Shown: in pieces, positions 43,886 to 54,600 of the stretch
Layout of the letters: each line of letters opens with the position of its first letter
Numbering within the stretch: the stretch's first letter is position 1
Assembly (NCBI RefSeq): GCF_000014565.1
Contig: NC_008268.1
Span: forward strand, 2,480,001 to 2,544,000
Origin: Rhodococcus jostii RHA1
GTDB lineage: Bacteria > Actinomycetota > Actinomycetes > Mycobacteriales > Mycobacteriaceae
DNA length: 64,000 bases
Reading direction: 5' to 3'
Program-made: the position numbers and the translations under genes
The notes under the pieces: model-generated
The model's database searches: none
What the model was told of the DNA's origin: nothing
Seen by the model: the letters and a program-made list of their open reading frames with translations, nothing else

Positions 43886-46597
43886 GTGAGTGGTGTGAGT
43901 GACCCGGGGAACATCGAGCTCGTCGGGCGTTCCCGCGAACTCGCCGAACTAGAGTCGATCCTGCGTGAGGCGGGCGAGAACGCGCCCGTCGTCGTGGTCG
44001 TCGAAGGCGTGCCGGGCATCGGCAAGACCACTCTGGTGGAGCACTTCCTCGCGGCGCATCCCGACCTGCCGGCGTTCTCCGCGGTCTGCGCCCCGTGGGC
44101 GTCGGGCCATCCCTTCGGCGTCGCCGAACAGCTCCTCGGTGCGGCAGTCACGTCGAAGGACCCCCTGGACGTCGCCCGCGAACTCGTCGCGGCGGTGGAT
44201 CCGCCTGCTGGTGACGCGCCGTTCGTCTTCGTGCTCGACGATGCGCACTGGGCAGACCTCGCCTCACTGCAGGCGCTGACCTCCGCCGTGCACCTGCTCG
44301 ACCGACCGGCGATGATCGTCCTCGTCACGAATTCGGAACCTCCCGACGGTGTTCCTGCGGACGTCCTCGACCTCCTCGACCGGCATCGCAGGCATCGGCT
44401 CCACGTCCGTCCGCTCGACGCGTCCGACACCCGCAGACTTGCGAATACCCTTGCGCATATCGACCTTCCGGCCCCGGTGGCGCACCAGCTCGTTCAGCAC
44501 ACGGGCGGGAATCCGCGGCACCTCACGCAACTTCTGCAGGAAGTCGATCCCAGCGCGTGGAGCCAGTGGCAGCCGGTGCTCCCCGTACCCCGCACGTTCG
44601 CCGCGAAAGTGCAGTCACAACTGTCCGCGTGCTCGGCGCCTGCCCGGGCCCTCGTCGAATCGGCGGCGGTACTCGCCGGGGATCCCCGATTCGCCGACGC
44701 TGCCGCGCTCGCCGCCATCGAGAACCCGGTGGAAGCGCTCGACGAAATCCATCGGATCGGCCTCCTCACCGTCGGCGAGCATCGCGGCGTGACCGTGCTG
44801 ACCTTCCCGTCGCCGCTGACCCGGGCCGCCGTCTACCGCAGCCTCGGGCCCATCCGGCTGCGTGACCTGCACGATCATGCCGCACGGATCGTCGAGGACG
44901 AGGGCAGGCGACTGGACCATCGCGCCGCAGCCGCCCCGTTCGCCGATCCGGCGCTCGCGGACGAACTGGACACCTACTCTGCGCAGAGGGCGACCGTCGG
45001 GGCGTGGTCGACCGTCGCGGACGCATTGATCAAGTCGAGCCGCCTCACCGCGGACCGCGGCGAACGCGAACAACGCCTCATCCGGGCCGTCGACGCTCTC
45101 GTCGGCGCCAGCAACCTTCCCCAGGCACTGGCCTTCGCGCCGGAGATCGAGAGCTTCCCCGAAAGTCCGTTACGCGACGCCGTACTCGGCTACCTCGCCA
45201 TCCTCCGAGGACGACCCGCGGAAGCCGATCTGCTGCTCACCCAGTCGTGGACCGCATGCGACCCCGATACCGATCCGGCCACCGCCGCGCTGATCTGCCA
45301 GCGCCGCGTCCTGGACTCCCTCGTCCGCTGGCACGGACCGGACCTCGTCGAATGGGCCAGCCGGGCCGTAGCTCTCGTCGATCCGGGCGATCCGTCGGCC
45401 GTCGAATCCGCGGCGATCATGGGACTCGGACTCGCCGCCACGGGTCGGATCGTGGAGGCACGGGCCGCCTACGACACGCTGTCCGCGAAGATCGCCCTCG
45501 GTGCCCAATCCCAGCGCTTCGACATGGCCAGGGGCTGGCTCGACCTGGCGCTGGACGATCCCGAATCGGCGCGTCAGGAACTCGAGAGCGCCGTCCCCAC
45601 GGCCTTCCGGATGGGCTCGACCCGCATCTCGTTGTGGGCGCAGGCCTGGCTGGCGCGAACGCAATTCGCCCTCGGTGACTGGAGCGGCGCGATCGCCACG
45701 GTCGACCGTGCGGCACACCAGCTCGAGGACGCCGCGCTCGACCTCGTCCGGCCCCTCGTGCACTGGACCGGCGCACAGACACACGCGCTGCGCGGAAACT
45801 GGCCCGCCGCGCAGGAGCACCTCCGCCTCGCGGCGGCGAGTTCGCACGACTACCCGATGATGTTCATTCCGTCCTCCCTGGCCCGCGCCCAGTGCGCCGA
45901 AGTGCAGGCCGACTACGCCGCCGTGATCAGGGCGCTCGAGCCTCTCACCCGCCTGCACCCACGGGAGGGCATCGACGAGCCCGGCTTCTGGCAGTGGCCC
46001 GACGTCTACGCGAACGCGCTCGTGATGGCCGGTCGCGTCGACGACGCAGATGCCTTCCTCACCCCGCACGAGGAACGCGCCTCGGAGCGCGGGCACCGGT
46101 CGGCGATGGCTCGTCTCGGTTATGCCCGCGGTCGCGTCGCCGGTGCGCGTGGCGACATCGATGCCGCCCGGGACGTGTTCGAGACGGCGTTGACGCACCT
46201 CGACACCCTTCCCCTCCCCTACGATCGGGCACGCGTGAACTTCGCGTACGGCCAGACTTTGCGCCGGGCAGGCAAGCGGCGTGAAGCGGACGCCGTCATG
46301 CAGGCTGCCCGGGAGGGATATTTCGCGCTCGGAGCCACGTCCTACGTGCAGCGGTGCGACCGCGAACTCAAGGCGGGCGGCCTCAACCTCAAACGCAGCC
46401 GGTTCACACTCGAGGAACTGACTCCGCAAGAGCGGGCCGTGACCGAACTCGTCGCCGGCGGAGCCAGCAACAAGGAGGCGGCCGGCGAACTGTTCCTGTC
46501 CGTCAAGACCGTGCAGTACCACCTCACCCGGGTCTACGCGAAGCTCGGCATCCGCTCGCGCAGCGAACTCGCGGCGCAGTTCCGCGAGCAGGACTGA
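43886..46597 (+). CDS. Large LuxR-type STAND ATPase regulator
   Basis: 903 residues; GTG at 43886 or 43895. N-terminal AAA/STAND domain: LVGRSRELAELESIL, Walker A GVPGIGKTT, Walker B VFVLDDAHWAD. A long helical repeat-rich middle (TPR-like) follows, and a C-terminal LuxR HTH: LTPQERAVTELVAGGASNKEAAGELFLSVKTVQYHLTRVYAKL. Members are signal-responsive activators; the ligand and target here are unknown. Divergent from korAB, so korAB is one candidate target. Confidence 0.9.
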   Translation: MSGVSDPGNIELVGRSRELAELESILREAGENAPVVVVVEGVPGIGKTTLVEHFLAAHPDLPAFSAVCAPWASGHPFGVAEQLLGAAVTSKDPLDVARELVAAVDPPAGDAPFVFVLDDAHWADLASLQALTSAVHLLDRPAMIVLVTNSEPPDGVPADVLDLLDRHRRHRLHVRPLDASDTRRLANTLAHIDLPAPVAHQLVQHTGGNPRHLTQLLQEVDPSAWSQWQPVLPVPRTFAAKVQSQLSACSAPARALVESAAVLAGDPRFADAAALAAIENPVEALDEIHRIGLLTVGEHRGVTVLTFPSPLTRAAVYRSLGPIRLRDLHDHAARIVEDEGRRLDHRAAAAPFADPALADELDTYSAQRATVGAWSTVADALIKSSRLTADRGEREQRLIRAVDALVGASNLPQALAFAPEIESFPESPLRDAVLGYLAILRGRPAEADLLLTQSWTACDPDTDPATAALICQRRVLDSLVRWHGPDLVEWASRAVALVDPGDPSAVESAAIMGLGLAATGRIVEARAAYDTLSAKIALGAQSQRFDMARGWLDLALDDPESARQELESAVPTAFRMGSTRISLWAQAWLARTQFALGDWSGAIATVDRAAHQLEDAALDLVRPLVHWTGAQTHALRGNWPAAQEHLRLAAASSHDYPMMFIPSSLARAQCAEVQADYAAVIRALEPLTRLHPREGIDEPGFWQWPDVYANALVMAGRVDDADAFLTPHEERASERGHRSAMARLGYARGRVAGARGDIDAARDVFETALTHLDTLPLPYDRARVNFAYGQTLRRAGKRREADAVMQAAREGYFALGATSYVQRCDRELKAGGLNLKRSRFTLEELTPQERAVTELVAGGASNKEAAGELFLSVKTVQYHLTRVYAKLGIRSRSELAAQFREQD

Positions 46598-46700
46598 CAG
46601 CCGAGGTGACGGGAACCTAACCCGAGGGTGCCTGTTCCGGGCACCGCCGTCCGGCCAGGCTGGATCTCGACCGATGCAGCCGACCCGCCGGAGTACCGAA

Positions 46701-47537
46701 ATGGATGACACGATCGACGCAGTCCAAGCCGACCGCGACCTGAAGAACAAACACCGCGCCATGTGGGCTCTCGGCGACTACCCCGCCCTGGCCACCGAGA
46801 TCATCGCCGGCCTCGGGCCCGCCCTGGTCCGCGCAAGCCGGGTCAGGCCCGGTGACCGTGTTCTCGACGTCGCGGCAGGCTCAGGCAACGCCGCCATCCC
46901 CGCGGCGCTGTCCGGCGCGAGCGTCGTGGCCAGTGACCTCACCCCCGAACTGTTCGACGCCGGACGCCGCCGGGCCGCCGAACTCGGAGCCGAGGTGGAG
47001 TGGCGCGAGGCCGACGCCGAGGCCATGCCGTTCGCCGACAACGAGTTCGACACCGTGCTGTCGTGCGTCGGCGTCATGTTCGCCCCGCACCATCAGGCGA
47101 GCGCCGACGAACTCGTCCGCGTCTGCCGGCCGGGAGGAACGATCGGTCTACTCAGCTGGACACCCGAAGGCTTCATCGGCCAGATGTTCGCAACGATGAA
47201 ACCGTATGCACCCCCGCCCCCTCCGGGCGCGCAGCCCCCGCCACTGTGGGGTCGCGAGGAACACGTCCGGGCATTGTTCGGCCATCGCGTCACCGACGTC
47301 GTGGCAACCCGGCACACCGTGCGCATCGATCAATTCCGGTCGCCGGAGGACTTCCGTGACTACTTCAAATCCCACTACGGTCCGACCATCGCCGTGTACC
47401 GGAACATCGCCGACGACCCCGCCCGGGTCGCCGCGCTGGATCACGAACTCGCCGACCTCGCACGCCGTTTCGACCACGGCACCGGCGGCACCGTGATGAA
47501 CTGGGAGTACCTCCTCCTCACCGCACGGAAGTGGTAG
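46701..47537 (+). CDS. Class I SAM-dependent methyltransferase
   Basis: 278 residues from ATG 46701 (GGAG nine bases upstream); an ATG at 46674 is possible. SAM motifs: RVLDVAAGSGNAAIPAA (motif I), VVASDLTP, EADAEAMPFADNEFDTVLSCVGVMFAPHH (motif II/III) and ELVRVCRPGGTIGLL. UbiE/MenG-like fold with HRAMWALGDYPALA at the start, common among actinobacterial small-molecule methyltransferases. Substrate unknown. Its end overlaps the convergent DUF3592 gene by 20 bp. Confidence 0.88.
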   Translation: MDDTIDAVQADRDLKNKHRAMWALGDYPALATEIIAGLGPALVRASRVRPGDRVLDVAAGSGNAAIPAALSGASVVASDLTPELFDAGRRRAAELGAEVEWREADAEAMPFADNEFDTVLSCVGVMFAPHHQASADELVRVCRPGGTIGLLSWTPEGFIGQMFATMKPYAPPPPPGAQPPPLWGREEHVRALFGHRVTDVVATRHTVRIDQFRSPEDFRDYFKSHYGPTIAVYRNIADDPARVAALDHELADLARRFDHGTGGTVMNWEYLLLTARKW

Positions 47538-48150
47538 CGAGGTCGACCACGATCGTGCTCTCGTTGCCCGGGTCTGCAGCGTCGTACCAGATCGTCGTCG
47601 TCTGACCGTCGACGACCGGTGCGTCGCTGCTGATCAGCATTTGCCGCCGGACCCAGCGCTGCACATTGTTCGCGTCGACGAACGTGAACGTCACGACTGT
47701 CAGGATCGTGCTCGGACCGAACGGGCGCGGCGTGAAGTCGCGATACCCCTTGCCCGTCACGGTCCCCACCGTCGGCGTTCCCGATCGCACCGTGCGTGCC
47801 GCTTCCCGTCGGCGTCGCCCGCGGCGGACGGAGGTCGCGGCAGCCAACGCCGTCAACACCGCACCGAACCCGAGAACAGCGGTCGTCGGACCGTACAGCA
47901 GACCTCCGCGACCGTACTTGACGCACATGCTGATCCAGCTGATCAGCCCGAGCAAGGTGAGCGGACAACCGACGAGGAACGCCCCCAACCTCTGCCAATG
48001 CAACCCGCCTGCAGCAAGAAAGGACAGTGCGTAACCGATCGCCGCGCCGGCGACGAACAACATCACCAGCACGGCCGCCGCCTTCTTCGCGGACGGACGC
48101 CGGCCGAGCTTGGTGGCACCCCGTCGGTCGGCCGGGTCGATGATGCTCAC
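47518..48150 (-). CDS. DUF3592 membrane protein
   Basis: 210 residues from a GTG at 48150 (start uncertain, weak ribosome-binding site). Three or four hydrophobic segments in the N-terminal half (AAVLVMLFVAGAAIGYALSF, GAFLVGCPLTLLGLISWIS, GPTTAVLGFGAVLTALAAA) are followed by a soluble beta domain with GTVTGKGYRDF, VTFTFVDANNVQRW and TIWYDAADPGNESTI: the DUF3592 pattern. Function unknown. Confidence 0.75.
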   Translation of the reverse strand: MSIIDPADRRGATKLGRRPSAKKAAAVLVMLFVAGAAIGYALSFLAAGGLHWQRLGAFLVGCPLTLLGLISWISMCVKYGRGGLLYGPTTAVLGFGAVLTALAAATSVRRGRRRREAARTVRSGTPTVGTVTGKGYRDFTPRPFGPSTILTVVTFTFVDANNVQRWVRRQMLISSDAPVVDGQTTTIWYDAADPGNESTIVVDLATTSVR

Positions 48151-48321
48151 GGCTCGACGCCAGGTGTGGTGGCGATGAACTCGAGTGATGGCGCACCGGG
48201 CGGCCGCGTGACCGTCACGTCCATCCAGATGCTCTTGCGCCACTTCGACTCGACCCGCTGGGTCATCGCCCTCCCCCTCCACCCCGACCACGCACACGTT
48301 ACCCAGTCGGCAACTTGGGTA

Positions 48322-48365
48322 TTGCCCGGTCCGGACCGGGTTGCTAGAGTCGAACAAGTATTCGA
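48322..48365 (+). promoter_or_regulatory. Promoter with SOS-like (LexA) box upstream of the DUF222-HNH gene
   Basis: TTGCCC (48322-48327) and TAGAGT (48345-48350) are 17 bp apart, a fair -35/-10 pair. The spacer contains the perfect palindrome CCCGGTCCGGACCGGG (48325-48340). The -10 box runs directly into TCGAAC-AAGT-ATTCGA (48350-48365), one base off the actinobacterial LexA consensus TCGAAC-N4-GTTCGA. It ends 22 nt before the GTG start. Confidence 0.6.
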
Positions 48366-48387
48366 ACGACCTTGGGGGAGGTTGGTT

Positions 48388-49704
48388 GTGGGGGCATTAC
48401 TTCTCGAGGAATTGCGCGCATTCACGGCGCGGTTGCAATGTGCCGAGGCGGCAAGTGGCGATGCGGGATTGGGCATCGATCTGCTCGACGCGATCGAGAC
48501 GTTGAAATCGGTCGGGTGCGCGGCGCAGGAGGTGATCACCGACGACGTCGCCACGAGTATCCGCGCGGACCGCAAGGCTGCCGGGTTACCGCGGGCGGAG
48601 TGGGACCGCGGCATCGCCTCGCAGATTGCGTTGGCGCGCAGGGAATCCCCGAACCGCGGCGGCCGGCATCTGGGTTTTGCGCAGGCTCTGGTGCACGAGA
48701 TGCCGCACACCCTGGCGATGTTGCAGACCGGCCGGCTGAACGAATGGCGAGCCACCCTGCTAGTGCGCGAAACAGCGTGCCTGTCCGCGGCCGATCGGGC
48801 GATCGCGGACCGCCGGTTGTGCTCGGACCCGGCCACACTCGACGGCGCCGGCGACCGCGGTCTGATCGCACGGGCGAAAGCATTGGCGGTGGAACTCGAT
48901 GCCGCGGCGGTCGTGGCCCGGCATCGCAAAGCGGTGTCGGAGCGTCGGGTCACGACACGGCCGGCGCCGGACTCGATGGCCTACCTGAGCGTGCTGATGC
49001 CGGTCGAACAGGCGATCTGCCTGCAGGCCACGCTGGGACGGGACGCGGACAGTCTCATCGCGACCGGGAACAGCCGTGGCCGCACCCGCAATCAGCTGAT
49101 GGTGGATCTGTTGTTCGACCGCGGCACCGGCCGGGCCGCTGCTAGTGGTGTTCCAGTGGCGGTGAATCTGGTGCTCTCGGACGAGACCCTGCTGGCGGGC
49201 GGGCACGAGGCGGCGCAGTTGCAGGGGCTCGGGCCGGTGCCGGCCGGGATCGCGCGGCAGCTGGTGGCCGACGCCATCGACAGTGACACCGAGACAGCAT
49301 TGCGGCGGGTGTACGCGTGTCCTCAGTCGGGGGCGTTGACGGCGATGGAGTCGCAGTCGCGCACGTTCCCGAAGGGCCTGCGAAAGCTGATCGACCTGAG
49401 GGATCGGACGTGCCGCACCCCGTGGTGTGACGCGCCCATCCGGCACCACGACCACATCCGGTCACGCCGAAAGCACGGGGCGACCAGCGTGCACAACGGG
49501 TCCGGGCTGTGTGAGGCGTGCAATTATGCGAAGGAGGCACCGGGATGGACGGCCCGCCCGATACACCGCCCTGGCCGCACCCATCTCCTCGACCTGGGCA
49601 CCCCGACCGGGCACCACTACCGGTCGGCGGCCCCGCCGCTCCCGGCCGCAGCGCGGCAGTCGGAGGTCGAGGCGATGCTCATCGCACACGTGCGTGCGTC
49701 GTGA
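48388..49704 (+). CDS. DUF222 (13E12 repeat-family) protein with HNH nuclease domain
   Basis: 438 residues from GTG 48388, chosen because the promoter/SOS box lies just upstream. The DUF222 helical domain covers about residues 1-330 (RRESPNRGGRHLGFAQALVHEMPHTL, GRLNEWRATLLVRET); the C-terminal HNH motif is CRTPWCDAPIRHHDHI plus GLCEACNYAKEAPGW with zinc-binding cysteines. The 13E12 family is repeated in mycobacteria and rhodococci and some members are SOS-controlled. Biochemical role unknown. Confidence 0.85.
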   Translation: MGALLLEELRAFTARLQCAEAASGDAGLGIDLLDAIETLKSVGCAAQEVITDDVATSIRADRKAAGLPRAEWDRGIASQIALARRESPNRGGRHLGFAQALVHEMPHTLAMLQTGRLNEWRATLLVRETACLSAADRAIADRRLCSDPATLDGAGDRGLIARAKALAVELDAAAVVARHRKAVSERRVTTRPAPDSMAYLSVLMPVEQAICLQATLGRDADSLIATGNSRGRTRNQLMVDLLFDRGTGRAAASGVPVAVNLVLSDETLLAGGHEAAQLQGLGPVPAGIARQLVADAIDSDTETALRRVYACPQSGALTAMESQSRTFPKGLRKLIDLRDRTCRTPWCDAPIRHHDHIRSRRKHGATSVHNGSGLCEACNYAKEAPGWTARPIHRPGRTHLLDLGTPTGHHYRSAAPPLPAAARQSEVEAMLIAHVRAS

Positions 49705-49712
49705 CAGCGCGA

Positions 49713-50381
49713 TCATGCCTGGACGACGCCGACCACCGGGGCGTAATCACATGGCGGCAATGCCCGGCTGGTGTTGTCGAGGATGCTCCCGAAGACGACG
49801 AACACGATTGTGCCCCTGCCTGTCTCGAGGGTATTGGACAGCGTGACGATGTAATCGGCCGGCCGCTCCTGATACAGCGGCGCTCGCCCCGACTGCATGG
49901 TGGTGAGGTTCAGCCAGGCGACCTCGACGAGGTCGCCCTGCAGTGGCGACGACATTGCGGTGTTCATCCCGCTGAAGAAGACATTGACCTTCCCCGGCGG
50001 AATGACTGGGACAGGAAGGTTCTCGTCGACGGCGGGGCCTGCTATCGCGCGAGCTATACCGACCGAATCGTTCTGCTCACCGAAGCCTGCAGGGAGGCAG
50101 TCGGCAGCGGTGGTGTCGTACAGGAACGGTTGGGCTGCGCCCTCGACGAGATGAACCGATCGGGGGAAGTAGTTGTAGCGCGGTGTACCGGCGGCGACGC
50201 GCTCAATGGTGGTCGTGATCGACTGCGCGGTGCGAGTGCTGATCGGCATGGCGGCCGACTGGAGGGCGGCTCGCACTGCCGCCACGTCGCCGAGCGGCGG
50301 GGGCGCGGCGTGCGCTTCACCGGCTGCCATGGAAACGAGCACACCGACACACGCCGCAAGTCCTGCAATTCGTCCACGCAT
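49713..50381 (-). CDS. Secreted actinobacterial protein of unknown function
   Basis: 222 residues with a clear signal peptide (RGRIAGLAACVGVLVSMAAGEAHA, cleavage after AHA). The mature part has no motif I recognise; segments such as NVFFSGMNTAMSSPLQGDLVEVAWLN and GRGTIVFVVFGSILDNTS suggest a beta-rich fold. Two cysteines could form a disulphide. It is convergent with the DUF222-HNH gene and divergent from gpsA. Confidence 0.75.
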   Translation of the reverse strand: MRGRIAGLAACVGVLVSMAAGEAHAAPPPLGDVAAVRAALQSAAMPISTRTAQSITTTIERVAAGTPRYNYFPRSVHLVEGAAQPFLYDTTAADCLPAGFGEQNDSVGIARAIAGPAVDENLPVPVIPPGKVNVFFSGMNTAMSSPLQGDLVEVAWLNLTTMQSGRAPLYQERPADYIVTLSNTLETGRGTIVFVVFGSILDNTSRALPPCDYAPVVGVVQA

Positions 50382-50487
50382 GAATGGATGTTAGCGGCCA
50401 CCGGGACTTGCCGAATCAGCTTCGTGAACGCCCGGCAAGTGCCAGGCTTGAGGTCATGGACAGCATCAACTCGATGGGTGACCGGTA

Positions 50488-51495
50488 ATGGCCCGCCCGG
50501 TACGCGTCGTCGTGCTCGGCGCCGGCTCGTGGGGGACAACGGTGGCAGGTCTCGCCGCCCACAACACACCGACTCTGCTGTGGGCGCGGAACTCGGATAC
50601 GGCCGACGAGATCAACAACGAGCACCGCAACTCCCGCTACCTCGGCGACCGCCCGCTCCCCGACTCCATGCGCTCCACAGCCGACCTGGTCGAAGCGGCC
50701 CACGAGGCCGACGTTCTCGTGGTCGGGGTGCCGTCGCACGCGGTCCGCAGCACCCTCGCCCAGATCGCCAACGAGGTGCGGGCGTGGGTGCCGGTGCTGT
50801 CTCTGGCGAAGGGGCTGGAGCCGGGAACACGGCTGCGACCCACCGAGGTGATCGCCGAGTGCCTGCCCGGGCATCCGGTCGGGCTTCTCGCGGGCCCGAA
50901 TATTGCGCGGGAGATCGTGGACGGACTGGCGGCCGCGTCGGTCGTTGCCACCCAGGACGTCCGGGTGGCCACCGCCTTGCAGCCGTTGTTCGCGTCCGCC
51001 GTGTTCCGGGTGTACCGGAACACCGATGTGCTGGGCTGCGAACTCGGCGGCGTGCTGAAGAACATCGTGGCCATCGCCTCGGGCATGGCCGACGGACTGG
51101 ACGTCGGCGACAACACGCGCGCGATGGTCCTGGCGCGAGGGTTGGCCGAGATGACCCGGCTGGGTGAGGCGATGGGCGCGAACCCGCGGACGTTCGCGGG
51201 ACTCACCGGGGTCGGAGACCTGATCGCCACCTGTATGAGCCCGAGTTCGCGTAACCGGCGGGTGGGCGAGTACATCGCCCGCGGCATGACGGTCGACGAG
51301 GCGGTCGCCAAGTTGGGGCAGGTGGCCGAGGGCGTGAAGACGGCCCCCACCGTGATGGAACTGGCCCGCGACTACAACGTGGAGATGCCCATTGCCGCCG
51401 AGGTCGAGGCGGTGGTCGCGGGTCGGCAGACGCCGGAAGGCGCCTATCGTGGCCTGCGGAAAGTCGCTGCCGGCGGAGAGCACGAGGTGGCGTGA
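50488..51495 (+). CDS. gpsA: Glycerol-3-phosphate dehydrogenase [NAD(P)+]
   Basis: 335 residues. Nucleotide motif [38 protein letters not shown], catalytic Lys in [19 protein letters not shown] and the C-terminal [20 protein letters not shown] are all diagnostic. It reduces dihydroxyacetone phosphate to sn-glycerol-3-phosphate for phospholipid synthesis. It stands before the NRPS with a 135-bp gap; probably its own unit. Confidence 0.95.
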
Positions 51496-51532
51496 CGGCA
51501 CAACTGCAACCGGAAGTAGCACTATCTAGACG

Positions 51533-51554
51533 TTTCTAAGCAATCTCCTAGAAA
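51533..51554. promoter_or_regulatory. Inverted repeat upstream of the NRPS
   Basis: TTTCTA-N10-TAGAAA lies 77-98 bp upstream of the NRPS start in an A/T-richer gap. It could be an operator or part of the promoter; no known consensus is recognised. Confidence 0.3.
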
Positions 51555-51630
51555 ACTGGGGCAGACTCCTGAATGGAGGCACCCCAGCAAGCAGCGTCGT
51601 GCGGGGACGTATGCGTGAGAGAAGTCAGCG

Positions 51631-54600
51631 ATGAGTTCACCGACCTCGGTTGGTCCCGGAGACTCGTCGGCGCGCGCGTTCCCCCTGTCACCCGCGCAAA
51701 CGGGGATGTGGCTCGCACAGCACGTCGACCCCACGGTTCCGGTGTCGGTCGCCCAGTACGTCGACATCCACGGCGACCTGGACCGGGGCGTCCTGACAGA
51801 CGCGTGTGTCCGAGCGGCCGCCGAGTTCGAGTCGTTTTTCCTGAAGGTCTCCGACATCGACGGGCAACCGCTGCAATGGGTGGACCCGAGCCTGGACGCC
51901 TCCGTCGGCTACCTCGACTTCCGGGACAAACCGGACCCGGAGGCGTCGGCGCACGCGTGGATGCGCACCGAGACCGCCGATCCGATCGACATCCAACGCG
52001 ACCGTCTGACGGTCTCGTTCCTTCTCCATGTCGGACACGACCATTACTTCTGGTATTCGCGCGCCCATCACCTCGCGATGGACGGTTTCGGGTCCGTCAC
52101 GATGCTCTACCGGATCGCCGCGCTCTACACCGCCGCGGTGCACGGACTGCCACCACCCGCGAGCAGTCCGGTCGGTCTGCGGCGCATCCACGAACTCGAG
52201 ACCGACTACCGCACCTCCGCCCGCCGGGAATCCGACAGGGACTACTGGACCGAGACGATGCGTGGTGTCACCCACGCGAGCACCCTCGCGCGCGGCTCCG
52301 CGCCGGCGACCGCCGGTTCCCGGAACGTCGGCGGAACGTTGACCACCGAGGCCGTCGATCAACTCGAGAAGTGCGCGGCAGCGCACGGGGTCAACCCTGC
52401 GACGCTCACCGTCTGCGCGGTCGCGGGCTATCTGGCGCGAATGACCGGCGCCGACGACGTCACGCTCAGCCTGCCGGTGTCGGCCCGCACGACCGCGGCG
52501 CTACGCCGGTCCGGTGGCATGGTGTCCAACGTGGTGCCGCTGCGCATCACGTCCGCGGGAACGGGGACTGTCGGCGATCTGGTGTCCCGCACGCGCCTCG
52601 TGATGTCGGGTGCCCTACGACATCAGCGGTACCGGCACGAGGACATTCGCGCAGACCTGGGAAGCGCGGTGTCCGGGTCGCGACTGTTCGGCCCCGCCGT
52701 CAATATCATGCTGTTCCCCGAGGAGTTGGATCTCGGTTCGCTGCGCAGCCAATTGCATGTGCTGTCTTCGGGTCCGATCGAAGACCTCCTGGTGAATCTG
52801 TACCGGTACGGTCCCCGCGGACGTGTGCACCTCGATTTCAAAGCGAACCCGCGACTGTATTCGCAGGACGAGCTCGAGGGCCATCACACGAGATTCCTGC
52901 GGTACTTCCGGCACTTCCTCGACGCCGATGCCGCCCATCCGATCGGTGAACTCCCGGTCCTCACGGAGAACGAAACCGCGGCACTGGTCCCCTTCCCTGG
53001 GCCGCCCGACAGCGTGCCCGTCACGCTCGCCGACGTGTTCCGCGCCGCCGCCACACAGCATCCGGACGCGACCGCCGTCGTCACCGCCGGCAGCGAGATC
53101 ACCTACCGCGAACTCGACGGACGATCGGATCGGATCGCTGCGACGCTGGCACGGCTGGGCGTCGGGTCCGGCGACGTCGTCGCGGTGGCTTTACCTCGGT
53201 CCTCCGGTCACGTCTGCGCGGTCTGGGCCGTCGCGAAGACGGGGGCGGCATTCCTTCCGGTGGATCCGACCTACCCGGTTTCCCGTGTTCGGCACATGCT
53301 CGGCGACTCCCACGCGGCAGTCGGGTTGACGTCCGCCGAATACACGAACACGCTGCCGGACAGCACCGAGTGGTTACTGCTCGACGAGTCGGGCGGCTCG
53401 AACGTCCACGATTTTCCCACGCCGACAATACGACTCGACGACGCCGCCTACCTCGTCTACACGTCCGGATCCACCGGAGTTCCCAAGGGAGTCGTGGTCA
53501 CCCACCGCGGGATCGCCAATCTGGTCTCCGCGCAGCGCACCCGACTCGACCTCGACAGTGCGGCGAGAGTCCTGCATGTCGCATCGCCGAGCTTCGACGC
53601 CTCCGTCTTCGAGATGCTGATGGCCTTCGGCTCCGGCGCTGCGCTCGTCATCGCCCCACCCGCAGTGTTCGGTGGATCCCCTCTGGCGCGGCTGATGACC
53701 ACCGAACGCGTCACACACGCGGTGATCACCCCGTCGGTCCTGGCGTCGATGGACCCCGGGGAGGTCGGAGGCCTGCGCACACTCGTAGTCGCCGGTGAGA
53801 AGTGTCCACCGGAACTGGTGTCTCGGTGGGCATCCCGATGCCGGATGATCGACGCGTACGGTCCGGCGGAGACCACCGTCATGGCGACCGTCAGCGAGCC
53901 CCTCGCCGAGCCGGGACCCGTCACCGTCGGCCGGCCGATCCGAGGAGCGAGGGCGGTGGTCCTCGACCACCGGCTCCGTCCGGTCCCCGTCGGAGTGGTC
54001 GGCGAGCTGTACGTCGCGGGGACCGCCCTGGCCCGCGGGTACCACCGCAACGCCCGGCAGACGTCGGAACGGTTCGTCGCCGACCCGTACGGACCACCGG
54101 GCACCCGCATGTACCGCACCGGCGACACGGTCCGCTGGACCTACGACCACGAACTCGAGTACCTCGGACGCAGCGACGAACAGGTGAACCTGCGGGGTCT
54201 GCGCGTCGAGCCCGGCGAGATCGACGCGACACTCCTCCGGTATCCGGCGGTTCGGTTCGCTGTCACCGTAATTCGCTCGCGGGGGGCCGGCGATCAACTC
54301 GTGTCGTACGTGGTGGGCGCCGACACCGTGACCGAGCAGGACTTGCTGTCGTTCCTCAGCACCGAGCTGCCACCGCATCTGGTGCCGGCCGCCGTCGTCG
54401 TGCTCCCCGACATTCCGTTGACCCCGTCGGGCAAGCTGGACCGCACTGCCCTCCCCGAGCACAGCCGCCGGTCACGCTCCCGGACCGCCCCCAGAAATGA
54501 GCGCGAACGTACACTCCACGCCCTGTACGCCGACATTCTCGGGACGTCCGCTTTCGGTGTGGACGAGTCGTTCTTCGCGCTCGGCGGCGACAGCATCATG

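Noticed and set aside
46626..46645. Hairpin GGTGCC/GGCACC after the LuxR gene
   Set aside because: Only six base pairs and no T tract; too weak to call a terminator.
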